DNA from: an uncultured Lachnospiraceae bacterium
Lineage (GTDB): Bacteria > Bacillota > Clostridia > Lachnospirales > Lachnospiraceae
DNA length: 64,000 nucleotides
Direction: 5' to 3'
Assembly: GCA_947629385.1 (NCBI GenBank)
Contig: CANRDO010000009.1
Location: 1 to 64,000, forward strand
Shown: positions 16,771 to 25,656 of the stretch, piece by piece
Position numbering within the stretch: the first letter of the stretch is position 1
How the letters are laid out: each line of letters opens with the position of its first letter
Made by a program: the position numbers and the translations under genes
Notes under the pieces: model-generated
Told to the model about the DNA's origin: nothing
Databases searched by the model: none
What the model saw: the letters and a program-made list of their open reading frames with translations, nothing else

Positions 16771-17461
16771 TCTTGTAACCAATGCCCCACACCACCTTGA
16801 GATATTTTGGATTTTTCGGCGTGATCTCAATCTTCTCGCGGATACGGCGGATATGCACCATCACGGTATTCTCCACGCCGTAAGCCTCCTCCTGCCAGAC
16901 CCGGCTGTAGATCTCCTCCGCGGAAAACACATAGCCCGGATGGCTCATCAGCAGCTCGACGATCTTGTACTCTGTCGCAGTCAGACGAACCGGCTCCGAG
17001 TCAACCGTCAACTGTTTTGTATTCCGGTTCAGCACCAGTCCGCCGTTCTTCAGCAAGTCGTCCCCACTCCCCTGATCCGCCACTGCTCCAAGGGAGAAAT
17101 AGCGCCGCAGCTGGGATTTCACGCGCGCCATCAGCTCCGCCGTATTGTACGGCTTCGTCACGTAGTCATCCGCACCCATCGAGAGCCCCAGTACCTTATC
17201 GCTCTCCTCTGTCTTCGCCGACAGCATAATGATCGGGATGTTATTTTTCTCCCGGATCTTCATCAGCGCTGACAGTCCGTTGAGCTGCGGCATCATCACG
17301 TCCAGGATAATCAGGTGAACCGGCTCGTGCGCCAGAATATCCAGCGCCTCCATCCCCTGATACGCCTTGTACACATGATACCCCTCCAGCTCCAGAAGAC
17401 GCGAAAGCGAGCGCACGATCTCTCTGTCGTCGTCCACCACCAGTATATTGTAATTGTCCAT
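16754..17461 (-). CDS. OmpR-family response regulator
   Basis: The 235-residue regulator has a receiver domain with the acidic pocket VVDDD near the N terminus, the phospho-acceptor Asp in ILDVMMPQLNG, and Lys in KPYNTAELMARV. A winged-helix DNA-binding domain follows, with VENTVMVHIRRIREKIE. GGAGGAAG lies 7-9 bases before ATG 17461; a longer frame to 17491 lacks such a site. The kinase gene overlaps its 3' end, indicating one operon. A -10-like TATACT lies upstream near 17575, but no convincing -35 was found. Confidence 0.94.
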   Translation of the reverse strand: MDNYNILVVDDDREIVRSLSRLLELEGYHVYKAYQGMEALDILAHEPVHLIILDVMMPQLNGLSALMKIREKNNIPIIMLSAKTEESDKVLGLSMGADDYVTKPYNTAELMARVKSQLRRYFSLGAVADQGSGDDLLKNGGLVLNRNTKQLTVDSEPVRLTATEYKIVELLMSHPGYVFSAEEIYSRVWQEEAYGVENTVMVHIRRIREKIEITPKNPKYLKVVWGIGYKIEKFD

Positions 17462-17624
17462 CTGCAACTTCCTCCCCACACGGTACAACACGATCGCGTC
17501 GGCATATCGCCCGGAAACTCTCAGATCAGAAAGTCAACACATATTCGCCCGGCATGCGCAGCGCCATTGAGAACAGTATAACAGACAGCGGCTATATTTT
17601 CTTTAGGGAAATCTGACAATTTTC

Positions 17625-17672
17625 TTAAAAAAGCAAAAGAGAACCATCCGGAATATGCCCGGATCATTCTCT
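17625..17672 (-). terminator. Terminator after radA
   Basis: Minus strand: AGAGAA and ATCCGG pair with CCGGAT and TTCTCT across short mismatches, followed by TTTTGCTTTTTT. It lies about 80 bp beyond the radA stop codon and separates radA from the two-component genes. Confidence 0.8.
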
Positions 17673-17754
17673 CCTGTAATCTGTAAATCACCACAAGTAA
17701 TACCGGCGTCCGCCTTTTGCACTGTTGTGATGATCGAAACCGTTTTTCTGTTCT

Positions 17755-19116
17755 TTATGATATTGCCCGGATCGCCTCGCGCACGTTCTTCACACCGACC
17801 AGCTGTATCCCCTCGACCTGGGTCGCCTGTCGTTTGCAGGCCGCCGGCAGGATCACCGTGTCAAAGCCGAGGCGCTTCGCCTCGCGCACGCGCTGCTCTG
17901 CCATGCTGACCGAGCGCACCTCGCCGCTTAAGCCTACCTCACCGAACGCGATCGTCTTCTCGTCGATCGGCTGATCCTTCATGCTCGACGCGATGGCGAG
18001 AACGATGCCGAGATCCAGCGCAGGTTCGTTCATGCGGATACCCCCGGCGATATTCACGTAGGCGTCGCAGGAGGAAAGTCCGAGCCCCGCGCGTTTCTCC
18101 AGCACCGCCATCAGAAGGTTGACGCGGTTCAGATCCGTCCCCGCCGCAGTCCTGCGAGGAAACGCCAGATTCGTCTTGCACACAAGCGCCTGCACCTCCA
18201 GCAGCACCGGCCTTGTCCCCTCCATCGTGCAGGCCACGACAGAGCCGGACGCGCCCTCCGGCTTGCCCTCCAGCATGTACTCCGACGGATTCGGCACCTC
18301 CACGAGTCCGCTCTCACGCATCTCAAACACACCGATCTCGTTGGTGGAGCCAAAGCGGTTCTTCACGCCTCGCAGCACCCGGTACGCAGCGTGCCGGTCG
18401 CCCTCAAAATAGAGCACCGTGTCCACCATATGCTCGAGCACACGCGGTCCTGCCACAACGCCCTCCTTCGTCACATGTCCCACGATGAAGATCGGGATGT
18501 TCATGCCCTTCGCGATCTGCAAAAGGACGCCTGTCGACTCTCTCACTTGCGAGACGCTGCCCGGGGCGGATGTGACCTCCTCATTGTACATGGTCTGAAT
18601 CGAGTCGATGATGACAACCTCCGGATTCATCTTCGTGATCGCTTCTCTGATTTCCTCAAGATTCGTCTCGCACAGAATCATCAGCTGATCTGTAAACTCT
18701 CCCATGCGCTGCGCACGCATCCGGATCTGCTGCAGAGATTCCTCCCCGGATATGTAGAGGACGCGCTTCCCGTCCTGTGACAGGTTGCGGCACACCTGGA
18801 GAAGCAGCGTGGACTTGCCGATGCCGGGATCGCCGCCCACCAGCACAAGCGAACCCTGTACAATACCGCCGCCCAGCACGCGGTCCAACTCCCCGATCCC
18901 GGTCGTCGTCCGCGCCGCTGCGCTCATCTGAATCTGCGACAGTGCAAGAGGCTGCGCAGCTTCACGCCGCGCAGCTCCCGTAGTTGCCTTCTTTGTGATC
19001 AATTTCGGCTCTTCCGCAAATGAATTCCACTCCTTGCACCCGGGGCACTGCCCCATCCATTTCGAGGACTCGAATCCACAGTTCTGGCAGAAGAACACTG
19101 TTTTCGCCTTTGCCAT
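17755..19116 (-). CDS. radA: DNA repair protein RadA
   Basis: RadA (Sms) is a hexameric helicase-like ATPase that promotes branch migration during recombinational repair. The 453-residue protein has the N-terminal zinc finger CQNCG...CPGCKEW, Walker A GGDPGIGKST, the RadA-specific KNRFGSTNE motif, and a C-terminal Lon-protease-like domain (NIAGGIRMNEPALDLGIVLA). The order clpC, small protein, radA on one strand resembles the clpC-radA neighbourhood common in Firmicutes. Confidence 0.97.
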   Translation of the reverse strand: MAKAKTVFFCQNCGFESSKWMGQCPGCKEWNSFAEEPKLITKKATTGAARREAAQPLALSQIQMSAAARTTTGIGELDRVLGGGIVQGSLVLVGGDPGIGKSTLLLQVCRNLSQDGKRVLYISGEESLQQIRMRAQRMGEFTDQLMILCETNLEEIREAITKMNPEVVIIDSIQTMYNEEVTSAPGSVSQVRESTGVLLQIAKGMNIPIFIVGHVTKEGVVAGPRVLEHMVDTVLYFEGDRHAAYRVLRGVKNRFGSTNEIGVFEMRESGLVEVPNPSEYMLEGKPEGASGSVVACTMEGTRPVLLEVQALVCKTNLAFPRRTAAGTDLNRVNLLMAVLEKRAGLGLSSCDAYVNIAGGIRMNEPALDLGIVLAIASSMKDQPIDEKTIAFGEVGLSGEVRSVSMAEQRVREAKRLGFDTVILPAACKRQATQVEGIQLVGVKNVREAIRAIS

Positions 19117-19530
19117 TTATAATTTCACTACCTTTACCGGAATGCTGCCTGCCGCGCCGGCCTCCACGCTCAGCACCAGCTTGCCGCCCATATTTGTCTT
19201 CATTGTGCCGATATTCGTATCGTTAATGTAAATCTTATACTCCGCGTCCTCCTCAAGCCCGAGGATGATCTGTGTATCCTGCGTGCCTTCCACCTGGAAC
19301 GAAACCCCATTCTCCGTCTCACGGAAGTTGTACACGGCAGTCCCCGGAACAGACTCATAGACAAACATACCGTTGCGCTCCAGCTTCGTGATGTCTGCAA
19401 ATGTCTTCACCTTATACAGATCCCCGTCGTGCTCGTAGTCCGAGCGCTTCTGCTTCTGTGCCAACTCATAATCCCCAAAGCTGAGCGTTCCGTCTGACTC
19501 TGTGCGTATAAGCTCTTTGATACCTGACAT
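19117..19530 (-). CDS. Conserved protein of unknown function (137 residues)
   Basis: The product is predicted to be mostly beta-strand, with a charged N-terminal part (YELAQKQKRSDYEHDGDLYKVKTF) and a C-terminal half reminiscent of small carbohydrate-binding or sandwich folds (TQIILGLEEDAEYKIYIND). No signal peptide or membrane segment is seen. Proteins like this are sometimes labelled endosialidase in databases, but nothing here supports an enzyme activity. Its stop codon touches the radA start, so it is co-transcribed with radA. Confidence 0.75.
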   Translation of the reverse strand: MSGIKELIRTESDGTLSFGDYELAQKQKRSDYEHDGDLYKVKTFADITKLERNGMFVYESVPGTAVYNFRETENGVSFQVEGTQDTQIILGLEEDAEYKIYINDTNIGTMKTNMGGKLVLSVEAGAAGSIPVKVVKL

Positions 19531-19669
19531 TGTGTTGCCCTCCTGATTCTTCTTTCGAATGCTTATAGTGTTATCTTATCACAAACCTGTCTGAAATTCC
19601 AGCCCTCTGAGCGGAAAACACCGCCCGGATTCCTTACCCGGCCCCGGAGCTCGGATTTACTCTTTTCAC

Positions 19670-22114
19670 CTAGATCGAATCAAATGAAATCTTTCCGCTC
19701 CGGCATGAGACGCGCACCGTATCCCCCGCCTTCACCTTGCCCGCGAGAATCTCCTCCGCCAGCAGATCCTCAACCTTGCTCTGTACCGCGCGCCGCAGAG
19801 GACGCGCACCGTACTTCGGATCGAAGCCCTCCTTCGCGATATACTGCCGCACAGCAGGGCTGAATTTCAGCGTGAGCTCCATCTGCTCCTTGCAGCGCCT
19901 CGCGAGCTCGTCAAGCAGCAGACCCGCGATATCCCGGATATTCTCCTCCGTGAGCTGATGGAAGACGATCGTCTCATCAATACGGTTCAAAAACTCTGGC
20001 CGGAAGATCCGTCGCACCTCCTCAAGCACGCTGGATTTCATCGATTCATAGTTCTTCTTCTCGTCGCTCCCCGCTCCAAAGCCGAGATGCTTTGGCGCCA
20101 CGATCGACTGCGCCCCTGCGTTTGACGTCAGGATCAGGATCGTATTCTTGAAATCAATCTTGCGTCCCTGTCCATCCGTGATGTGTCCCTCGTCAAGCAC
20201 CTGAAGCAGGATGTTGAACACGTCCGGATGGGCCTTCTCAATCTCGTCGAAGAGAACGACCGAATACGGATTCCGCCGCACCTTCTCGCTGAGCTGTCCG
20301 CCCTCGTCGTAGCCCACATAGCCCGGCGGTGAACCGACCAGCCGGGACACGCTGTGCTTCTCCATATACTCGGACATATCTACGCGGATCATCGACTGCT
20401 CGCTGCCGAACACCACGTCCGCGAGCGCCTTGGAAAGCTCCGTCTTGCCGACGCCGGTCGGCCCGAGAAACAGAAACGACCCGATCGGACGATTCGGGCT
20501 CTTCAGACCGGCGCGGCTTCTGCGAATTGCCTTCGCGACTGCCTGCACCGCCTCCTCCTGCCCGATAACACGGTGATGCAGCAGCTGATCCAGCTTGAGC
20601 AGCTTCTTCCCCTCGCGATCTGCTAGCTTCTGTACCGGAATCTTCGTCCAGATTGAGACGATCTGCTCGATATCCTCGGCTGTCACAGTGGACTTATGTC
20701 CCTGCTGCCTTCTGTGAATTTTCTTCTTCTCACGCTCCAGCTTTGCCTGAAGCGCCTCTTTCTCCTGATTGAATTGCTTCGCGTCTTCCAGCCGCCCTTC
20801 TCTCAGGGCTGTCTCACGGCCAGCGAGGAGCGCGTCGTACTGCTCCTGAAGCTCAGCCAGACGGCCGGAAACATTGTAATAGCCGAGCTGCCTACGCGCA
20901 GACGCCTCATCGATGAGATCGATCGCCTTATCCGGAAGGAAACGGTCGTTGATGTAGCGTCTGGAAAGCTTCACGGCAGCCTCGATGGCCTCGTCCGTGA
21001 TCTGCACGCCATGGTGTCGCTCGTAGACCGGGCGCAGTCCTTTCAGGATTTCCTCTGTCTCCTCCTCGGAAGGCTCCTCCACATGCACCGGCTGAAACCT
21101 GCGCTCCAGCGCCGGATCCTTCTCGATATATTTGCGGTACTCCTCAATTGTCGTCGCACCGATCAGCTGCAGCTCACCGCGGGACAACGACGGCTTCAGG
21201 ATATTGGACGCGTCGAGCGCGCCCTCGGCCCCGCCCGCCCCGATGATCGTGTGCAGCTCATCCACGAAGAGCAGCACGTCGCCACTGTCCACCACCTCGC
21301 GGATAATCCGCTTGATGCGCTCCTCGAACTCACCGCGGTACTTCGAGCCGGCCACCATCCCGGCCATATCAAGCGTCACAACACGCTTTCCGCGCATCGG
21401 CTCCGGCACCTGATCTGCGGCAACCCTCTGGGCCAATCCTTCCACAATCGCGGTCTTGCCGACTCCCGGCTCTCCAATCAGGCAGGGATTATTCTTTGTC
21501 CTGCGGCTCAGGATCTGGATGATGCGCTCCGTCTCCTGCTGCCTGCCGACTGTCACATCCAGCTTGTGCGCCGCCGCCAGCTCCGTCAGATCCCGGCTGT
21601 ACTGGTCAAGCATCGGTGTGTTCGTCGCGGCTCCATCCGAGTGCGCACCCCGCAGAAGCTCCTTGTATTTCTCCTCAGGGATCCCCATCACGGCGGCAAG
21701 ATCCAGATATAGCTTCTGGAGATTTACCCCGAGCGTGTGAAGCAGCCTGGCTGCCACACACTCGACATCCTGAAGGATCGCCAAAAGAATATGCTCCGTC
21801 CCCGTTTGCTCGCTGCCGAGAAACTGCGCCGTCTCAACACTTGCCGCAAGGATCTCCTGGGCACGCGGACTCCAGCCCTCCTCCTGTGCAGAAAGCACGC
21901 TGCCATCCGGAGCAATCAGACGATCGATCAGCTCCCTCAGCTTCTCCTCCTCCACGTTATGCGCTCTGAGTACAGCCCCTGCCGTTCCCTTCGGCTCCTG
22001 CAAAAGACCGATCAAAAGATGCTCGGAACCAACATAGCTGTGTCCGCAGCTCTTCGCCGCCTTCACTGCCAGATTGCGAACCTGCACAGCGCTCTTTGTG
22101 AAATTATCCTGCAT
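19670..22114 (-). CDS. clpC: Clp protease ATP-binding subunit ClpC
   Basis: ClpC is the AAA+ unfoldase that feeds ClpP. The 814-residue protein has a double Clp-N repeat (residues about 5-150), a first AAA domain with GEPGVGKT and FVDELHTIIGAG, a coiled middle region (about 405-470), and a second AAA domain with GPTGVGKTELSKALA and VVLFDEIEKAH, then the ClpB-D2-small domain. The start is ATG 22114, whose A is shared with the TGA stop of the GntR gene (TGATG), with AGGAGG in front. A TTG one codon earlier is less likely. ctsR, mcsA and mcsB are absent from this locus, so control by the GntR regulator is suggested. Confidence 0.96.
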   Translation of the reverse strand: MQDNFTKSAVQVRNLAVKAAKSCGHSYVGSEHLLIGLLQEPKGTAGAVLRAHNVEEEKLRELIDRLIAPDGSVLSAQEEGWSPRAQEILAASVETAQFLGSEQTGTEHILLAILQDVECVAARLLHTLGVNLQKLYLDLAAVMGIPEEKYKELLRGAHSDGAATNTPMLDQYSRDLTELAAAHKLDVTVGRQQETERIIQILSRRTKNNPCLIGEPGVGKTAIVEGLAQRVAADQVPEPMRGKRVVTLDMAGMVAGSKYRGEFEERIKRIIREVVDSGDVLLFVDELHTIIGAGGAEGALDASNILKPSLSRGELQLIGATTIEEYRKYIEKDPALERRFQPVHVEEPSEEETEEILKGLRPVYERHHGVQITDEAIEAAVKLSRRYINDRFLPDKAIDLIDEASARRQLGYYNVSGRLAELQEQYDALLAGRETALREGRLEDAKQFNQEKEALQAKLEREKKKIHRRQQGHKSTVTAEDIEQIVSIWTKIPVQKLADREGKKLLKLDQLLHHRVIGQEEAVQAVAKAIRRSRAGLKSPNRPIGSFLFLGPTGVGKTELSKALADVVFGSEQSMIRVDMSEYMEKHSVSRLVGSPPGYVGYDEGGQLSEKVRRNPYSVVLFDEIEKAHPDVFNILLQVLDEGHITDGQGRKIDFKNTILILTSNAGAQSIVAPKHLGFGAGSDEKKNYESMKSSVLEEVRRIFRPEFLNRIDETIVFHQLTEENIRDIAGLLLDELARRCKEQMELTLKFSPAVRQYIAKEGFDPKYGARPLRRAVQSKVEDLLAEEILAGKVKAGDTVRVSCRSGKISFDSI

Positions 22115-22497
22115 CAATTGTCCTCCTGTCTCTCATACTCATCATATATCTCATCGATTAACCCGTACACATCCTCGCGTGTGATGTTCTTGCAGAAACC
22201 CTTTGCCAGAATCACACGGAGCTCCTTCTTCATCTCTTCTGCCGCCTGCAGCCTGTTGGCATCCACCGCAATGACCGCGCCCTTTCTGCGGTCAATCGTC
22301 ACAAAGCCCTCCTGTCTCAGCACGGAGTACGCTTTGTTCACCGTGTGCATATTGATCCCGATGTCTCCCGCAAGCTGGCGAACCGACGGCAGAGGATCAC
22401 CCTCGCGTATCATCGATGTGGCGATCCCCAGTATGATCTGATTTCGAAGCTGCATGTAAAGCGCCTCTTCACTCTGAAAGTCTATCTGTATCAACAT
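22114..22497 (-). CDS. GntR-family (YtrA-type) transcriptional regulator
   Basis: The 127-residue protein has an N-terminal winged helix-turn-helix (PLPSVRQLAGDIGINMHTVNKAY, about residues 35-58) and only a short C-terminal helical tail, the layout of the YtrA subfamily. AAAGGAGG lies 9 bases before the ATG. Its stop codon overlaps the clpC start (TGATG), indicating translational coupling. An interrupted palindrome at 22515-22533 directly upstream may be its own operator. Other YtrA-type regulators usually sit with ABC transporters, so the pairing with clpC is notable. Confidence 0.9.
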   Translation of the reverse strand: MLIQIDFQSEEALYMQLRNQIILGIATSMIREGDPLPSVRQLAGDIGINMHTVNKAYSVLRQEGFVTIDRRKGAVIAVDANRLQAAEEMKKELRVILAKGFCKNITREDVYGLIDEIYDEYERQEDN

Positions 22498-22514
22498 CTG
22501 ATATTTCCTCCTTT

Positions 22515-22533
22515 GTAATATGTACTATATAAC
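22515..22533. promoter_or_regulatory. Candidate operator of the GntR-clpC operon
   Basis: Interrupted palindrome GTNATAT-5-ATATNAC (7-bp arms with one mismatched position in each), lying 18 bp upstream of the GntR start and overlapping the most likely -10 region (TATAGT or TTATAT on the minus strand). The size and GT...AC ends fit GntR-type operators. Confidence 0.45.
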
Positions 22534-22541
22534 AGGCTGTG

Positions 22542-22606
22542 AAGGGCAGGGACGCCTCCGAACGGACGCCCTGTATACAGGTTCCCCTCCGAGACGCCCT
22601 GCCCTC
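22542..22606. repeat. Imperfect 65-bp palindromic structure
   Basis: Outer arms (GGGCAGGGACGCCTCCG against CGGAGACGCCCTGCCC) pair with a few mismatches, and the middle contains the perfect 12-bp palindrome CCTGTATACAGG (22570-22581). It lies between the cadherin-like protein gene and the GntR gene. There is no T-run on either strand, so it is not an ordinary terminator. Confidence 0.55.
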
Positions 22607-22654
22607 CACACTATCGGCATAAACTCTTTCCGTCCCGCCTTACATATTTACTTC

Positions 22655-23671
22655 CTACAAGTCGATCATAGTGATCTCTACCTTGTCGGTTTTCTCCTTC
22701 TTCTGAGGACTCTGACCGTTTTCCTTGCGCGGCTGCGGCTTTGACTGCTGGTACTCCGGCATCTTCTTCGGCTTCTTTTTCGCCTTCTGCGGCTTCGGCA
22801 CCGTCGCCGGATCGTCTCTCTCTACAGGCGGCTCAGGCCGATAGACCTGCAGCTGCGGCTCACGCTCCTGCGCATATTGCTGCGTCTGCCTCTCGCTGTC
22901 GCCCTCATAAGCCTGCGTATGATTGCCCCGCGAGGCGTATGCCTTCTCCTGACGGCTCCCTTCGTATTCCTGAGGATACTTCCCGGTCTCCGGTTCCTGC
23001 CGGTATCCGTAACCTCTGTATTTCTGCAGCTCTGATTTCAGATCCTTCTTCTTCAAGAGCAGATTGATCACAATAAAAAGAAGCACTACACTGAACGCGA
23101 TCATCCCATATAAAATCCGCATCAGCATCGTCGATCTGTTCCGGTAGCTCCTGGTCTCATCCTTCAGCGCATTGATCGTATTCTCCGCTTCCTGCAGGGT
23201 CGTCCGGTCTACCTTGACGTAACGCGGGTCCTCGGTCTCTGGCTCCGGCTCCGTCTCTGGCTCGGTCTGCGGGGCCGGCTCCGTCTCAGGCGCGACAGCT
23301 GCACTTCCGCTCTCCGTCACATGAAGATAATACGGATAACGTTCCCCGTTCTGCGCTTCCACTGTGATTTCAACCGTCGTCTCTCCATCCACGAGCTCTG
23401 TGCCCGTGATATCCACGATCCACGCGTTTCCATTTGTCGGAATCGGATCAAGCTCCAGTTCCTGCGTGCCTGCCGGAACCCGGACTTCGTACTCCGTGAC
23501 CCCATATTCGAATTCCGGGAACACCTCCGCCCCTTCCGTCAAAATCCCAAGATCTGCAAGCGAGTTGTCATTCGACCCTTCTCCTGCCATCACACTGACT
23601 GCGCACATCCATGCCAGGACCGCCGTCAGTATGAACAGTATCTTCCATTTGCTGCTTCTCTTCCTCATCAC
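22655..23671 (-). CDS. Membrane-anchored protein with cadherin-like beta-sandwich domain
   Basis: The 338-residue protein has a signal peptide (about residues 10-30), a cadherin-like beta-sandwich domain (about 40-120, with EFEYGVTEYEVRVPAGTQ and the typical YYLHV ending), a Glu/Pro-rich linker, a short coiled segment and one transmembrane helix (MRILYGMIAFSVVLLFIVI, near 190). A Gln/Lys-rich tail of about 140 residues is predicted to face the cytoplasm. Function is unknown; an envelope sensing or scaffolding role would fit the layout. purD lies 22 bp upstream on the same strand. Confidence 0.75.
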   Translation of the reverse strand: MMRKRSSKWKILFILTAVLAWMCAVSVMAGEGSNDNSLADLGILTEGAEVFPEFEYGVTEYEVRVPAGTQELELDPIPTNGNAWIVDITGTELVDGETTVEITVEAQNGERYPYYLHVTESGSAAVAPETEPAPQTEPETEPEPETEDPRYVKVDRTTLQEAENTINALKDETRSYRNRSTMLMRILYGMIAFSVVLLFIVINLLLKKKDLKSELQKYRGYGYRQEPETGKYPQEYEGSRQEKAYASRGNHTQAYEGDSERQTQQYAQEREPQLQVYRPEPPVERDDPATVPKPQKAKKKPKKMPEYQQSKPQPRKENGQSPQKKEKTDKVEITMIDL

Positions 23672-23693
23672 AATTACACTCCTGACTAAAACC

Positions 23694-24968
23694 TTATTTT
23701 ACCTCATCGATCGCCTTGCCGATATCGCTTCGGCAGTATTTGTTCTCAAAGGATATCCAGCCGGTCGCCTCGTACGCGTTTCTGCGCGCTTCCTTCAGAT
23801 TGGCTCCCGTGGCTGTCACACCGAGCACACGTCCGCCGTTCGTCACGATGTCGCCGCCGCGCCTCGCGGTGCCCGCGTGGAACACATAATAGCCTTCCCT
23901 ATCTTTAAACGTATCCAATCCTTTGATCGGATAGCCCTTCTCATAGCTCACCGGATAGCCCTTCGAGGCGAGCACAACACAGACCGCCGCATTGTTCTCA
24001 AACTCCAGGTTTACCTGATCCAGCGTACCGTCAATGCATGCCTCAAACACATCAATAATATCGGTTTTCATCCGCGGAAGCACGACCTGCGCCTCCGGGT
24101 CGCCGAAGCGCGCGTTGTACTCAAGCACCTTCGGCCCGTCCGCCGTCAACATCAGTCCGAAAAAGATGATCCCCTTGAATGGGCGTCCCTCGGCCGCCAT
24201 CGCGTCGACGGTTGGCTGGTAAATATACTGCCTGCAATATTTGTCCACCTCTTCGGTGTAGAACGGGCTCGGCGAGAATGTCCCCATGCCGCCCGTGTTC
24301 AGCCCGGTGTCTCCGTCTCCCGCTCGCTTGTGGTCCTGTGCGGAGGTCATCGGCTTGATCGTCTTCCCGTCCACATAGCTCAGCACGGACACCTCTCTGC
24401 CCGTCATGAACTCCTCGATGACCATGCAGTTCCCGGCGTCTCCGAACTTCTTATCCGTCATGATCTCACGGACCCCAGCCTCGGCCTCCTCAGGCGTATT
24501 GCAGATCAGCACGCCCTTGCCGAGCGCCAGCCCGTCCGCCTTGAGCACGATCGGGAATTTTGCCGTCTTCAGATACGTAAGCGCCGCCTGCGCGTCCGTG
24601 AAGTTCTCGTACGCAGCAGTCGGAATATGGTATTTCTTCATCAGATCCTTCGAGAACGCTTTCGAGCCCTCAAGGATCGCCGCATTCTTTCTCGGTCCGA
24701 ACACCCGCAGCCCCTGCGCCTCGAACACGTCGACGATACCGCCCACGAGCGGATCATCCATGCCGATCACCGTGAGGTCAACCGCGTGCTCCTTCGCGAA
24801 CGCGGCAAGCTTCTCAAACTCCATCGCCTTGATGTCCACGCACTCGGCATACTCCGCGATGCCCGCATTGCCCGGCGCGCAGTAAATCTTATCCACCTTC
24901 GGGCTCTGAGCTACCTTCCACGCAATCGCGTGCTCGCGCCCGCCGCTGCCTACGATCAGTACCTTCAT
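23694..24968 (-). CDS. purD: Phosphoribosylamine-glycine ligase
   Basis: PurD joins glycine to phosphoribosylamine in purine synthesis (second step). The 424-residue ATP-grasp protein starts MKVLIVGSGGREHAIAWK and contains FPIVLKADGLALGKGV, GEEASV-like SVLSYVDG and the FGDPEAQVVLPR block. GGAGGAAA lies 8 bases before ATG 24968, excluding the five extra upstream codons. It is the last gene of the purE-purM-purN-purD cluster. Confidence 0.97.
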   Translation of the reverse strand: MKVLIVGSGGREHAIAWKVAQSPKVDKIYCAPGNAGIAEYAECVDIKAMEFEKLAAFAKEHAVDLTVIGMDDPLVGGIVDVFEAQGLRVFGPRKNAAILEGSKAFSKDLMKKYHIPTAAYENFTDAQAALTYLKTAKFPIVLKADGLALGKGVLICNTPEEAEAGVREIMTDKKFGDAGNCMVIEEFMTGREVSVLSYVDGKTIKPMTSAQDHKRAGDGDTGLNTGGMGTFSPSPFYTEEVDKYCRQYIYQPTVDAMAAEGRPFKGIIFFGLMLTADGPKVLEYNARFGDPEAQVVLPRMKTDIIDVFEACIDGTLDQVNLEFENNAAVCVVLASKGYPVSYEKGYPIKGLDTFKDREGYYVFHAGTARRGGDIVTNGGRVLGVTATGANLKEARRNAYEATGWISFENKYCRSDIGKAIDEVK

Positions 24969-25032
24969 AAATATTTCCTCCATATTTTTAGTCTATGAAA
25001 GCCCTACGGATTGCTTCGCTGCCTCACAGCTT

Positions 25033-25656
25033 TCATTGTATGTGCACTTTTCCGTCTTCCACCCTGACATGCCCGTTCGCGATCAGATCGATCGCCTTTG
25101 GCAGGATCACCCACTCAGCCTGCTCCATGACCCTGCGCTGCAGGATCTCCGGCGTATCGCCCTCGCAGACTTCTACCGCCTTCTGCAGGATGATCGGCCC
25201 GGTGTCCGTGCCTCCGTCCGCGAAATGCACCGTCGCCCCGGTCAGCTTCACACCTCGCGCGAGCGCCGCCTCGTGCACCGCCAGTCCGTAATACCCTTTT
25301 CCACAAAACGCAGGGATCAGAGCCGGATGAATATTGATGATACGATTCGGATACGCGTCGATCACAATCTGCGGAAGCACCACCAGGCAGCCCGCCAGCA
25401 CGACGAGATCCGCCCCGGACTCCTGAAGCGCCGCAAGCAGCGCGCGGTCAAATTCCTCCGGCTGCGGATAGGCCTTGCGCGTCACACACACGGTCTCGAT
25501 GCCCGCCTTCTTTGCGCGCTCAAGTGCATAGGCCTTGCTGCTGTTGCTGACGACGCGGACGACCTGCGCGTTTGTGACGCTCCCGTCCGCGATCGCGTCG
25601 AGGATCGCCTGCAGGTTCGTGCCGCCGCCCGACACCATCACCGCGAGCTTCAGCAT
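25033..25656 (-). CDS. purN: Phosphoribosylglycinamide formyltransferase
   Basis: PurN transfers a formyl group from 10-formyltetrahydrofolate to GAR, the third step of purine synthesis. The 207-residue protein has the N-terminal SGGGTNLQA phosphate-binding motif, the catalytic region [17 protein letters not shown], and [17 protein letters not shown] with the catalytic His and Asp. It overlaps purM by 7 bp, so translation is probably coupled. Confidence 0.96.
   Translation of the reverse strand: MLKLAVMVSGGGTNLQAILDAIADGSVTNAQVVRVVSNSSKAYALERAKKAGIETVCVTRKAYPQPEEFDRALLAALQESGADLVVLAGCLVVLPQIVIDAYPNRIINIHPALIPAFCGKGYYGLAVHEAALARGVKLTGATVHFADGGTDTGPIILQKAVEVCEGDTPEILQRRVMEQAEWVILPKAIDLIANGHVRVEDGKVHIQ

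Noticed and set aside
16771-16830. Longer N terminus of the sensor kinase
   Set aside because: It would be translated from DNA that encodes the conserved C-terminal helix of the response regulator; an overlap of 77 bp is much less likely than the 17-bp overlap from TTG 16770.
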